Shown piece by piece: positions 8,750 through 19,504 of a stretch of 64,000 nucleotides of DNA; within the stretch, counting starts at the first letter, position 1, and each line of letters begins with the position of its first letter. The stretch lies in assembly GCF_002749615.1 (NCBI RefSeq), contig NZ_CP024201.1, forward strand, positions 4,073,001 to 4,137,000, written 5' to 3'. The position numbers were made by a program, and so were the translations under genes. The notes beneath the pieces are model-generated. The model made no database searches. It was not told where the DNA came from and saw nothing but the letters and a program-made list of their open reading frames with translations. Source of the DNA: Caulobacter mirabilis. Its GTDB lineage: Bacteria > Pseudomonadota > Alphaproteobacteria > Caulobacterales > Caulobacteraceae.

Positions 8750-10003
8750 ATGAACCGACTTTTCACCTTCCTGATCGTCGCCTCGATGGTGCTGGGCGTC
8801 GGCGTGGGCTGGGTCTGCCACGTCACCCTCGACGCCGAACAGGCGGCCCAGGCCGCGACCTGGTTCAAGGTGGGCACCGACGTCTTCCTGCGCCTGATCA
8901 AGATGATCATCGCGCCGCTGGTGTTCTCCACCCTGGTGGCGGGCATCGCTCACATGGGCGACGCGGCCAGCGTCGGACGCGTCGGCGCCAAGACGATGGG
9001 CTGGTTCATCACCGCCTCGATCTTCTCGCTGCTGCTGGGCCTGGTCATGGTCCACATCCTGCAGCCCGGCGTCGGCCTGACCCTGCCGATCCCCGAGACT
9101 GCCTCGACCGGCGTCGACGCCTCCAAGCTGACGCTGCAGGAGTTCATCACCCACGTCTTCCCGAGCTCGATCTTCGACGCCATGGCGCGGAACGAGATTC
9201 TGCAGATCGTGGTCTTCTCGATCTTCGTCGGCGTGGCCGTGGCCTCGCTGGACGACAAGGCCCCGGCGATCCTGGGCCTGGTCGAGCAGATGGCCGCCAT
9301 CATGCTGAAGGTCACCGGCTACGTCATGAAGGCGGCCCCGCTGGCCATCTTCGCCGCCCTGGCCGGCACCGTCACCAAGTACGGCCTCGATATCCTCGGC
9401 ATCTACGCCAAGTTCATCGGCGGCTTCTATCTGTCGCTGGGCGTGCTGTGGGGCCTGCTGGCCCTGGCCGGCTTCATCATCGTCGGCCCGCGCATCCTCA
9501 AGCTGCTCGGCATGGTCCGCCAGCCGACCCTGCTGGCCTTCGCCACCGCCAGCTCGGAAGCCGCCTATCCGCGCACCCTGGAAGAGCTGCAGAAGTTCGG
9601 GGTCAACAAGAAGGTCGCCTCGTTCGTCCTGCCGCTGGGCTACTCGTTCAATCTGGACGGGTCGATGATGTACTGCACCTTCGCGACCCTGTTCATCGCC
9701 CAGATCTACGGGGTCGAGATGAGCATCGGCCAGCAGATCACCATGCTGCTGCTGCTGATGGTCACGTCGAAGGGCATGGCCGGCGTGCCGCGGGCCTCGC
9801 TGGTCGTCATCGCCGCCACCCTGGCCTACTTCGACCTGCCGGAAGCGGGCATCGCCCTGATCCTGGCGGTCGACCACCTGCTCGACATGGGCCGCAGCGC
9901 CACCAACGTGGTCGGCAACTCGGTCGCCGCGGCGGTGGTCGCCAAGTGGGAAGGCCAGTTGGGCGACGGCGAGGAAGAGCCGGAAGCCAAGCCGGCCGCC
10001 TAA
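8750..10003 (+). CDS. Dicarboxylate/amino acid:cation symporter
   Basis: Inner-membrane transporter of the DAACS (GltP/DctA) family, importing C4-dicarboxylates or acidic amino acids with protons or sodium. The 417 residues show the N-terminal helix set, the serine-rich re-entrant loop ATASSEAAYPRTL, then YSFNLDGSMMYCTFATLFIAQIYG and the C-terminal GVPRASLVVIAATL...AVDHLLDMGRSATNVVGNSVAAAVVAKWEG that lines the substrate site. DMGRSATNVVGN is typical; the Arg there is the one that in relatives contacts the side-chain carboxylate. The exact substrate (aspartate, glutamate, fumarate) is not decidable. A weak hairpin GTTTC/GAAAC follows the stop. Confidence 0.93.
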   Translation: MNRLFTFLIVASMVLGVGVGWVCHVTLDAEQAAQAATWFKVGTDVFLRLIKMIIAPLVFSTLVAGIAHMGDAASVGRVGAKTMGWFITASIFSLLLGLVMVHILQPGVGLTLPIPETASTGVDASKLTLQEFITHVFPSSIFDAMARNEILQIVVFSIFVGVAVASLDDKAPAILGLVEQMAAIMLKVTGYVMKAAPLAIFAALAGTVTKYGLDILGIYAKFIGGFYLSLGVLWGLLALAGFIIVGPRILKLLGMVRQPTLLAFATASSEAAYPRTLEELQKFGVNKKVASFVLPLGYSFNLDGSMMYCTFATLFIAQIYGVEMSIGQQITMLLLLMVTSKGMAGVPRASLVVIAATLAYFDLPEAGIALILAVDHLLDMGRSATNVVGNSVAAAVVAKWEGQLGDGEEEPEAKPAA

Positions 10004-10084
10004 CGCGGGTTTCTAAAAGAAACTTGCCTTCCGTGCGGGTCACGCGCTCATCCTGACGATCGTCCTTTCGAGGAGATCATCGGG

Positions 10085-10849
10085 ATGAGCGTTTCCGTTT
10101 CCAGAGACGGCCCTGTCACCATCGTCACCATCGAACGGCGGGAGGCGCGCAACGCCGTCGACGGCCCGACCGCCCTGGCCCTGTACGACGCCTTCAAGAC
10201 CTTCGACGCCGACGAGACCGCGAGCGTGGCGGTGCTGACCGGCGCCGGCGGCAACTTCTGCGCCGGGGCCGATCTCAAGGCCGTCGGCACGGACCGGGGC
10301 AACCCGGTCAAGCGCGCCGGCGACCTGGGTCCCATGGGCGCCACCCGCCTCTCCCTGTCCAAGCCGGTCATCGCCGCGGTCGAGGGCTTCGCCGTCGCCG
10401 GCGGCATCGAGCTGGCCGCCTGGTGCGACCTGCGGGTCGCGGCGCGGGGCGCGACCTTCGGCGTCTTCTGCCGCCGCTTCGGGGTGCCCCTGATCGACCT
10501 GGGCACGATCCGCCTGCCCCGCCTCATCGGCCAGTCGCGGGCCATGGACCTGATTCTGACCGGCCGGCCGGTCGGCGCCGAGGAGGCCCTGGCCATGGGC
10601 CTGGCCAATCGTGTCGTCGACGACGGCAAGGCCCTGGACGCGGCGGTCGAACTGGCCCATCAGCTCGCCGCCTTCCCGCAGGCCTGCCTGCGGAACGACC
10701 GCCGTTCGGCCCTGGACCAGTGGAGCCTGGACTGGGACGCCGCCACGGCCCGTGAAATCGAACTCGGCCTAGAGACCCTGCAATCGGGAGAGACCGCCGC
10801 CGGCGCCGCCCGCTTCGCCGGGGGCCAGGGCCGTGGAGGACAGTTCTGA
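10085..10849 (+). CDS. Enoyl-CoA hydratase/isomerase family protein
   Basis: A 254-residue crotonase-fold enzyme acting on acyl-CoA thioesters. The first oxyanion motif is GGNFCAGADLKAVG and the second GFAVAGGIELAAWCDLRVAA. The usual catalytic Glu positions after it are partly replaced (FCRRFGVPLIDLGTIRL), so it may be an isomerase or another crotonase rather than a true hydratase. It is followed one base after its stop by a hotdog thioesterase, suggesting a two-gene unit that handles acyl-CoA intermediates. Family confident, reaction unknown. Confidence 0.92.
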   Translation: MSVSVSRDGPVTIVTIERREARNAVDGPTALALYDAFKTFDADETASVAVLTGAGGNFCAGADLKAVGTDRGNPVKRAGDLGPMGATRLSLSKPVIAAVEGFAVAGGIELAAWCDLRVAARGATFGVFCRRFGVPLIDLGTIRLPRLIGQSRAMDLILTGRPVGAEEALAMGLANRVVDDGKALDAAVELAHQLAAFPQACLRNDRRSALDQWSLDWDAATAREIELGLETLQSGETAAGAARFAGGQGRGGQF

Positions 10850-10850
10850 G

Positions 10851-11297
10851 ATGACCGCACCCACCCTTCTCGACCGCACGGGCGGCGACAACTCCGCCCT
10901 GATGACCCAGGGCCAGAAGGGCATGCTGCCCGACCTGCTCGGCCTGGAGTGGGAGATCGTCCGCAACGGCCTCGTCCGCGGCCGCTTCACCATCCAGCGC
11001 CATCACCTGGCGCCCAACGGCTTCCTGCACGCCGCCAGCGTCATCACCCTGGCCGACAGCGCCTGCGGCTACGGCGCGATGAGCTCGCTGCCCGACGGCG
11101 CGACCGGCTTCACCACCATCGAGCTGAAGACCAACTTCCTGAGCACCGCGCTCGAGGGCGTCGTCGCCTGCGAGGCCCGCATGGTCCACGGCGGCCGCAC
11201 CACCCAGCTCTGGGACGCCGAGGTGAAACATCAGGACACGGGAAAAACCATGGCCCTGTTCCGCTGCACCCAGGCCGTCCTCTGGCCCAAGCGATAA
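10851..11297 (+). CDS. PaaI-type hotdog thioesterase
   Basis: A 148-residue single hotdog-fold acyl-CoA thioesterase. HLAPNGFLHAASVITLADSACGYGA carries the family's Asn/His-Asp region, and GFTTIELKTNFLSTALEG is the following central strand pair. The ATG lies one base after the stop of the crotonase, with GGAGGA inside the end of that gene as its ribosome site, so the two are co-translated. Probable task: releasing acids from dead-end CoA esters, as PaaI does in phenylacetate breakdown; no other paa gene is near. Confidence 0.9.
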   Translation: MTAPTLLDRTGGDNSALMTQGQKGMLPDLLGLEWEIVRNGLVRGRFTIQRHHLAPNGFLHAASVITLADSACGYGAMSSLPDGATGFTTIELKTNFLSTALEGVVACEARMVHGGRTTQLWDAEVKHQDTGKTMALFRCTQAVLWPKR

Positions 11298-11390
11298 GGC
11301 TCCAAACGGCCTCTTGCGCAAACGGGGCGGCATCGCTAGGTTCCGCGCCTTCCCGCTCAGGAGGCCTTCGGCCTCCACACCCGGCGTAAC

Positions 11391-11480
<90 letters not shown>

Positions 11481-11528
11481 TCGCCAGCTGACCCCGCCGA
11501 CGTCCCGGACCGGGGTAGGACGTTCCCC

Positions 11529-11930
11529 ATGACTCATGCCGAGAAGGCCCTGGCGCTGGCGAACCAGGGCATCGCCTTCGACGCCGCGGGAGATCATAAG
11601 CAGGCCGCCCAGCGCTGGGAGATCGCCTCGGACTACGCGAACGCGCACCTCTCGGGCGAGGACATCGACTACTGGATCAAGAGCGGCTTCGGCGCGGCGT
11701 TGTACGAGATCGGCGCCTATGAGCGGAGCATCGCCGTTTCGCTGGTCGCGCTGGATTGGTGCTCGCGCCTCAACCAACCCCTGCCCGCGCTGACGATCGC
11801 CAGATGCCATCTGAAGCTCGGCGACCCGCAGGCCGCCGAGACCTACCTGGCTATGGCGCGCGCTCTGGCGGGCGACGAGGTGCTGACGCGCCTGACCCCG
11901 GACGAACGCCTGATCCTCGACCCGCGCTAG
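11529..11930 (+). CDS. Small helical, TPR-like hypothetical protein
   Basis: A 133-residue protein made of paired helices: ALALANQGIAFDAAGDHKQAAQRWEIAS and later LPALTIARCHLKLGDPQAAETYLAMARAL have the small-residue spacing of tetratricopeptide repeats (G/A at 8, A at 20, P near 32). A chaperone or scaffold role would fit but nothing else supports one. It starts 48 bases after tRNA-Ser and has its stop within the CTAG shared with the convergent DUF6880 gene. I do not recognise a named family. Confidence 0.75.
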   Translation: MTHAEKALALANQGIAFDAAGDHKQAAQRWEIASDYANAHLSGEDIDYWIKSGFGAALYEIGAYERSIAVSLVALDWCSRLNQPLPALTIARCHLKLGDPQAAETYLAMARALAGDEVLTRLTPDERLILDPR

Positions 11931-13291
11931 TAGCGTCGTCGGCCGGTCACCCGCGCCATGAAGGCCTCAGGGCCCTCCACGCCCTTCCAGTCGTCGATCC
12001 GCGCGGTCAGGGCCTCGATTTCCTGCAGAACATGCGTGACCGCGTCACGATCGCCACGCCCCGCGCGCAGGCCCAGCAGGGCCCGACGGTAGAGCAGCAG
12101 CCCGGCCAGCGGCCGACGGCCTTCCAGACGCGCCGCCCACGCGATCAAGTCCTCCGGCCGGCCCTCGATATCGCCGGGACGCTTCTCGACCATCGTCGCC
12201 GCTTCGGTCAGGGCCGGCCACTCCATCAGGAACGCCAGCCCCGCCGCGAACCGCGGATGGGCGGCCGCCAGAGCCGTGGCGCGGTCGACAGCGATCACGT
12301 CGTCGAAGTCCGCCAGGCGCTTCAAATGCGCCCGCAGCATGTCCGGCGACAGGGTGCGCTCGAAGGCCGCCCAGCGCTCGGCCTGGGCCGTGCTCTGCCG
12401 ACCTGACGCCTCCAGCAGGTCGATGTGGGCGGCGCGCCAGGCTTCCTCGCCGGCGTCGGGCGCCAGGCGGCCGAACGCGGGCGGCGTCCCCCGTCCGGCC
12501 GGGTCCGAAGCCTTCAGGGCCGCCGCCGCATCCTCGATCCGCCCTTCGGCGAGCAGCCGGACGGCGATGGCCGCCCCGGTCGCCGGATCGGACAGCAGCC
12601 GCGGACTGACCGTCTCGATGAAGGCGTCGACGTCGCCGGCCTTGTCGGCCAGGGCGCGCAGCACCTGTCCGGACGGCGCGAGGGCGGGCCGCGCTTGGCG
12701 TTCGCGGTTCACGGCGTCGAGCACCGCCTTTGCGAAGGGCTGCCCCAGCGCCGGCAGCGCCACCGTCAGCCAGGCGGCCCAGGTCGCCTTGGCGCGCAAC
12801 AGGATGTCGGCCAGCGCCGGGGCAGTCGCCATGGCCGCCTCCGGCGCGGCTTCGCCCAGCACGGCGATGTCCGCCGCCGCCTCCAGGAACACCGGCGCCA
12901 GTTCGCCCTTCGGGTCCTTAACCCGCAGGCCCAGGTCCTCGGCGAGGTCCAGGAACGCCCATAGCCGGACGAAGGCCGCGGCGGCGTCCAGGGCGCCGAG
13001 CCGCTCGGCGATCATCCGGCGCAGGACGTGCAGATCGAGCACCAGCTCGCCGCGCTTGCGCCAGGACACCCGCGCCTTGCTGGCCGCCAGGGCCGACAGC
13101 CGCTTGTCGATCTCGGCGGCCAGGTCCGCGGGACCCACCGCCGCCGCCAGCTCCATCCGCAGACGACGCTTGAGATTCGGCTGGCTGTCGCCCAGCTCCA
13201 TCAGCAGCGCGGCGAGACGATCCGCGCCAAGCATCTCCAGATTCGCCTGGGTCAGACGCTTGGAGGCCGCCGCCGAGGGTTTCTTGCTCAT
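11927..13291 (-). CDS. DUF6880-like protein
   Basis: A 454-residue, mostly helical cytoplasmic protein. The start (LTQANLEMLGADRLAALLMELGDSQPNLKRRLRMELA) and the end (RRPLAGLLLYRRALLGLRAGR then the DWKGVEGPEAFMARV tail) have the layout I know from the alphaproteobacterial family DUF6880, whose function is not established. The long middle consists of helical repeats. It ends at CTAG, sharing stop bases with the TPR-like gene. It is monocistronic, and 203 bases separate it from divergent pstS. Confidence 0.78.
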   Translation of the reverse strand: MSKKPSAAASKRLTQANLEMLGADRLAALLMELGDSQPNLKRRLRMELAAAVGPADLAAEIDKRLSALAASKARVSWRKRGELVLDLHVLRRMIAERLGALDAAAAFVRLWAFLDLAEDLGLRVKDPKGELAPVFLEAAADIAVLGEAAPEAAMATAPALADILLRAKATWAAWLTVALPALGQPFAKAVLDAVNRERQARPALAPSGQVLRALADKAGDVDAFIETVSPRLLSDPATGAAIAVRLLAEGRIEDAAAALKASDPAGRGTPPAFGRLAPDAGEEAWRAAHIDLLEASGRQSTAQAERWAAFERTLSPDMLRAHLKRLADFDDVIAVDRATALAAAHPRFAAGLAFLMEWPALTEAATMVEKRPGDIEGRPEDLIAWAARLEGRRPLAGLLLYRRALLGLRAGRGDRDAVTHVLQEIEALTARIDDWKGVEGPEAFMARVTGRRRY

Positions 13292-13494
13292 GATCCTGAC
13301 ATCGACGACCCGGCCGCCCGGGTCAACGGCGACAGGCGGCCGCGCCCCACCCCGTCGCGCGAGCGCGACAGCCTCGAATATCCTCCGCCTACGGCGCGTT
13401 CCGCCGCAACCATAGCGAAACTGTCACAAAACTCGTTCAGGAGGGGTGTGCCTTCGCCCCGCGCGCCATGCGCCCTGTCCGGAGACTACCCCCT

Positions 13495-14580
13495 ATGCGC
13501 ACTCTTCTCACCCTCGCCGCCGCCTCGACGGCCGTGCTGGGCCTCGCCGCCTGCGGCGACAACGCCGGCAAGGCGCCCGCCGCCAAGTCCGGCGCCGCCT
13601 CGGCGTCCCGCAACGCTCCGTGGGCGGCCGGCTCGTCCACCGTCTTCCCGTTCGCCTCGCGCGTCGCCGAGAACACCGCCCGCACCAGCGGCGGCGCCCC
13701 GGCCAAGATCGAGTCGCTGGGCACCGGCGGCGGCATCAAGCTGTTCTGCGCCGGCACGGGCTCGGCCTACCCGGACATCGCCAACGCCTCGCGTCCGATG
13801 AAGAAGTCCGAGTTCGAGCAATGCGCCGCCAACGGCGTGAAGGACATCATCGAGATCAAGGTCGGCTATGACGGCGTGGTCATCGCCACCGCCCGCAGCG
13901 GCGCCGACTTCAACGTCTCGCTGGAGAACATCCACGACGCCCTGGCCGCCGAACTGCCGGAAGGCTCGGGCTTCGTCCCGAACAAGAAGACCAAGTGGAG
14001 CGAGGTGGCCGCCGGCCTGCCGGGCACGCGCATCCAGGTCTACGGCCCGCCGCCGACCTCGGGCACCCGCGACGCCTTCGTCGAACTGGCCCTGGACGCC
14101 GGCGCCGCCAAGAACCCGACCCTCAAGGCCCTGAAGGCCAGCAACGAGGACGAGTTCAAGAAGCGTGCGGGCACCCTCCGCTCCGACGGCGCCTGGATCG
14201 ACGCCGGCGAGAACGACAACGCCATCATCGGCACCCTGACCAAGACCCCGGGCGCGGTCGGCGTGTTCGGCTACTCGTTCCTCGACAACAGCCGCGACCA
14301 GGTGAAGGCGATCTCGATCGGCGGCGTCCAGCCGACCATCGCCACCATCGCCGACGGCTCCTACCCGCTGTCGCGCTCGCTGTTCATCTACGTCAAGAAG
14401 TCGAACCTGGACGTCACGCCGGGCCTCAAGGCCTTCGTCAACGACTTCATCTCCGACGCGGCCAGCGGCAAGGGCGGCTACCTGCAGGATCGCGGCCTGA
14501 TCCCGCTGACCGACGCCGAGCGCGCCGCCCAGAAGAAGGTCGTCGCCGACCAGACCCCGATGGCGGCTCCGGCGAAGTAA
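13495..14580 (+). CDS. pstS: Phosphate ABC transporter, substrate-binding lipoprotein
   Basis: Periplasmic phosphate receptor for the PstSCAB importer. The 361 residues start with a lipoprotein signal, MRTLLTLAAASTAVLGLAAC, with Cys20 as the lipid-bearing residue. The phosphate-binding segments are AAGSSTVFPFA (SST) near the mature N-terminus, GTGGGIKLFCAGTG, ANASRPM and the loop GPPPTSGTRDAFVELAL. Phosphate-binding proteins of this longer alphaproteobacterial type often sit away from pstCAB, and no permease or ATPase gene follows here. CTGTCACAAAA at 13421-13431 could be half of a Pho box; the second half is not recognisable. A strong terminator follows. Confidence 0.95.
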   Translation: MRTLLTLAAASTAVLGLAACGDNAGKAPAAKSGAASASRNAPWAAGSSTVFPFASRVAENTARTSGGAPAKIESLGTGGGIKLFCAGTGSAYPDIANASRPMKKSEFEQCAANGVKDIIEIKVGYDGVVIATARSGADFNVSLENIHDALAAELPEGSGFVPNKKTKWSEVAAGLPGTRIQVYGPPPTSGTRDAFVELALDAGAAKNPTLKALKASNEDEFKKRAGTLRSDGAWIDAGENDNAIIGTLTKTPGAVGVFGYSFLDNSRDQVKAISIGGVQPTIATIADGSYPLSRSLFIYVKKSNLDVTPGLKAFVNDFISDAASGKGGYLQDRGLIPLTDAERAAQKKVVADQTPMAAPAK

Positions 14581-14605
14581 TCCAGGCTTACGCCTGAAAT
14601 GAACG

Positions 14606-14645
14606 ACGCCTCCCCGGAGCCATCCGGGGAGGCGTTTTCTTTTTC
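14606..14645 (+). terminator. Strong intrinsic terminator after pstS
   Basis: A perfect 13-bp stem (ACGCCTCCCCGGA pairing its complement at 14623-14635) with a 4-base loop GCCA, followed by TTTTCTTTTT. It begins 26 bases beyond the pstS stop. Confidence 0.93.
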
Positions 14646-14654
14646 CGTCTACAT

Positions 14655-14740
14655 CATCCCGGAAGCCTCGCAGAGGCTGTCCGGGACCCAGCTCCAGCGC
14701 CGCGTGGTCGCCTGGGTCCCGGCTCTTCGGCCGGGATGAC
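14655..14740. repeat. Multi-arm palindromic intergenic repeat, copy 1
   Basis: A nested inverted repeat: outer CATCCCGG (14655-14662) with CCGGGATG (14731-14738), and inner CCGGGACCCAG (14681-14691) with CTGGGTCCCGG (14712-14722). Between outer and inner pairs each side folds its own small hairpin (GCCTC-GCA-GAGGC on the left, CCGGC...GCCGG on the right). A related element with the same outer and inner blocks is at 51616-51708. It lies between the 3' ends of two convergent genes, after the pstS terminator. Confidence 0.85.
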
Positions 14741-14754
14741 AACCGAGTGAGCGC

Positions 14755-16242
14755 TCAGGCAGCCGCCCGCCGCGGCGCCGGGTTGGTGAACCGCATCACG
14801 CCGTCGTCCACCGCGCCGTAGCGCAGCGCCATCAGGTCGCGGGCGTAGTTCTGGTGCAGTTTCCAGGGTTTCTTCGCGCCCTGTTTGGGGAACCTGTCGA
14901 TCGAGCGCTGGACGTAGCCCGACGAGAAGTCCAGCCAGGGCTCCTCGCCCATCGCCGGATCGTCGTTGCGCGGCGTGCACTGGCGAAGGCCCTGCCGATC
15001 CATGTGATTCAGCAACCGGGTCACATACTCGCAGGTCAGGTCGCACTTCAGCGTCCAGGATGCGTTGGTGTAGCCGAACGACGAGGCCATGTTCGGCACG
15101 TCGCTGTACATCATGCCCTTGTAGTTCAGGGTCTTGGCCGGATCGACCTTCACCCCGTCGACGATGAACTCCATGCCGTTCAGCACCTGCAGGTTCAGGC
15201 CGGTGGCGGTGACGACGACATCGGCCTGCAGCTCTTCGCCCGACGCCAGCTTCACGCCGGTCTCGGTGAAGGTCTCGATCGTGTCGGTGACCACCGAGGC
15301 GGAGCCGGCCTTGATCGCGTCGAACAGGTCGTTGTCCGGCACCAGGCAGAGCCGCTGATCCCAGGGGTTGTAGCGCGGGGTGAAGTGCTTCTCGACGTCG
15401 TAGTCGGGACCCAGGTGCTCGCGGACCATGCCGATGATCCGCTCCTTGGTCTTCTCCGGCCGCTTGCGGGCCATGTTGTAGAAGAACATGCCGAACAGCA
15501 CGTTCTTCCAGCGGGTGATCTGATAGGCGGTCATGGCCGGCAGCTTGGTCCGCAGCCAGTTGGCCACGCTGTCCTCGGCCGGACGCGAGACCACATAGGT
15601 CGGCGAGCGCTGCAGCATGACGACATGGTCGGCGTCCTTGGCCATCTCGGGGACCAGGGTGACAGCGGTGGCGCCGCTGCCGATCACGACGACCTTCTTG
15701 CCGCTGTAGTCCAGGTCCTCGGGCCAGTGCTGAGGATGGACCAGCGCGCCCTTGTAGCGCTCCGTTCCCTTCCAGTCCGGCGTGTAGCCGGCCTCGTAGT
15801 TGTAGTAGCCGCCGCACAGGAACAGGAAGCCGCAGGTGAAGCGGACCACCTCGCCCTCGCCGCGCACCGCCTCAACGGTCCAGACGGCGTCATCGGTGGA
15901 CCAGGAGGCGGTCTTCACCCAGTGGCCGTAGCGGATGTGCTTGTCGACGCCGTACTCGGCCGCCGTCTCCTTGACGTACTTGAGGATCGACGGCCCGTCG
16001 GCGATGGCCTTGGCTTCCTTCCACGGACGGAAGCTGTAGCCGAGGGTGTACATGTCGCTGTCGGAGCGGATGCCGGGATAGCGGAACAGATCCCAGGTCC
16101 CCCCCATGCCTTCGCGGCCCTCGAGAATGACGTAGGACTTGCCCGGACTCTTGTCCTGGAGGTGGTAGCCCGCCCCGACGCCGGAAAGCCCAGCGCCGAC
16201 GATCAGCACGTCGAAATGTTCGGTCGCGCCGCCCTTGGTCAT
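14755..16242 (-). CDS. Flavin Baeyer-Villiger monooxygenase, EthA-like
   Basis: FAD/NADPH enzyme inserting oxygen into ketones, 495 residues from MTKGGATEHFDVLIVGAG. The FAD site is VGAGLSG (16-21), then MGGTWDLFRYPGIRSDSDMYTLGYSFRPW. The Baeyer-Villiger fingerprint follows as YKGALVHPQHWP, and the NADPH site is VVVIGSGATAVTLVPEM. The run of motifs and the ending are those of mycobacterial EthA and its proteobacterial relatives. The start at 16242 has AGGAACGG upstream; the open frame extends to 16437 without support. It is divergent from an S9 peptidase, with no adjacent TetR regulator of the EthR kind. The natural ketone substrate is unknown. Confidence 0.94.
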   Translation of the reverse strand: MTKGGATEHFDVLIVGAGLSGVGAGYHLQDKSPGKSYVILEGREGMGGTWDLFRYPGIRSDSDMYTLGYSFRPWKEAKAIADGPSILKYVKETAAEYGVDKHIRYGHWVKTASWSTDDAVWTVEAVRGEGEVVRFTCGFLFLCGGYYNYEAGYTPDWKGTERYKGALVHPQHWPEDLDYSGKKVVVIGSGATAVTLVPEMAKDADHVVMLQRSPTYVVSRPAEDSVANWLRTKLPAMTAYQITRWKNVLFGMFFYNMARKRPEKTKERIIGMVREHLGPDYDVEKHFTPRYNPWDQRLCLVPDNDLFDAIKAGSASVVTDTIETFTETGVKLASGEELQADVVVTATGLNLQVLNGMEFIVDGVKVDPAKTLNYKGMMYSDVPNMASSFGYTNASWTLKCDLTCEYVTRLLNHMDRQGLRQCTPRNDDPAMGEEPWLDFSSGYVQRSIDRFPKQGAKKPWKLHQNYARDLMALRYGAVDDGVMRFTNPAPRRAAA

Positions 16243-16297
16243 GTGTCCGTTCCTGCCCGTTTTTCTATGTTGACGCTGATCATGTACCGAACACCGT

Positions 16298-16318
16298 CGT
16301 TTGAACAGCCGTTTGGAC
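16298..16318. repeat. Tandem 12-bp-spaced direct repeat in a divergent promoter region
   Basis: CGTTTGAAC (16298-16306) and CGTTTGGAC (16310-16318) are direct repeats with 12-base spacing in the 172-base region between the divergent monooxygenase and S9 peptidase genes. Such spacing is seen in activator sites, but no regulator is adjacent, so the reading is tentative. Confidence 0.3.
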
Positions 16319-16414
16319 GTTACGTCATGCGACGCGACGTCGCCCGGTTGCGGCGGCAGGATGGGCGCCCTAACCAGACAATCTGAGTTCATTTCTCCCG
16401 GGGGAGGCGTTTTC

Positions 16415-18874
<2,460 letters not shown>

Positions 18875-18876
18875 CC

Positions 18877-19311
18877 ATGGCCGGACCCTATACAGACGAC
18901 GACTGGATCGTCGGACAGTCCGAGGACGACGACGGCGTCCTCATCGTCCGTTGCCGGTCGCGCCTGCCTGAGCCGGATCGGCGCGCGGCCTGGCCGCACC
19001 TGGTCCTGGTCGGCTGGAGCTACGAACCGGAGCCCGACGCCGGCCTGCCCTCCGAGCGCGAGAACGCGCTGATGAACCGCTTCGAAGAGGCCGTCAGCGC
19101 GTCCGTCGAAGAGGCCGGGCGGGGCGTGCTCGTCGCGTCCATCCTGGGCGGCGGCGCCCGCGAATGGCGCTACTACGCCCAGGATCCGGACGCCTTCATG
19201 GACGTGCTGAACGCCGGCCTCGAAGGGCACCCCGAGTATCCGCTCGACTTCCGGGCCTTCGAGGACCCGGAATGGGACGCCCTGGCCGAGGTCCTGCCGG
19301 ACGAGGCTTGA
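18877..19311 (+). CDS. DUF695-like protein
   Basis: A 144-residue acidic protein beginning MAGPYTDDDWIVGQSEDDDG two bases after the stop of the S9 peptidase, so probably co-transcribed. The pattern HLVLVGWSYEPEPDAGLPSERENALMNRFEEAV followed by GVLVASILGGGAREWRYYAQD matches the DUF695 family (regulator-like proteins of unknown role often next to DUF1851 or similar). No signal peptide or membrane helix is present. Confidence 0.8.
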   Translation: MAGPYTDDDWIVGQSEDDDGVLIVRCRSRLPEPDRRAAWPHLVLVGWSYEPEPDAGLPSERENALMNRFEEAVSASVEEAGRGVLVASILGGGAREWRYYAQDPDAFMDVLNAGLEGHPEYPLDFRAFEDPEWDALAEVLPDEA

Positions 19312-19320
19312 TCGGCCCCG

Positions 19321-19425
19321 TCAGTAGACCAGATTCAGCCCCGCCACGACGGCCGCGCCGGTCAGGAAGATGATGATCGCAATGATCTCGTAGCCCTTGA
19401 AGAGAGGGCCCGTCGGCGAACGCAT
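19321..19425 (-). CDS. 34-residue single-pass membrane peptide
   Basis: A tiny gene reading MRSPTGPLFKGYEI, then one membrane helix IIAIIIFLTGAAVVAGLNLVY to the end. A clear GGGGGAA ribosome site lies 8 bases upstream of the ATG whose complement is 19423-19425, and the protein is of a kind automatic gene finders skip. It sits convergent to the DUF695 gene (9 bases between stops) and divergent from modA. Function unknown; it could be a subunit-like or stress-related small membrane protein. Reality is supported by the ribosome site and the clean hydrophobic helix, not by similarity. Confidence 0.6.
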   Translation of the reverse strand: MRSPTGPLFKGYEIIAIIIFLTGAAVVAGLNLVY

Positions 19426-19504
19426 GTTGATATTCCCCCGCTTGTGCCGTTGTGGCGCAACGCGGAAGATGCAGGGCAAGGCGCACGCCAAGCTGGAGGG
19501 ATCG

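Noticed and set aside
13421..13442. Full Pho box before pstS
   Set aside because: Only one half (CTGTCAC) matches; the second half does not fit.
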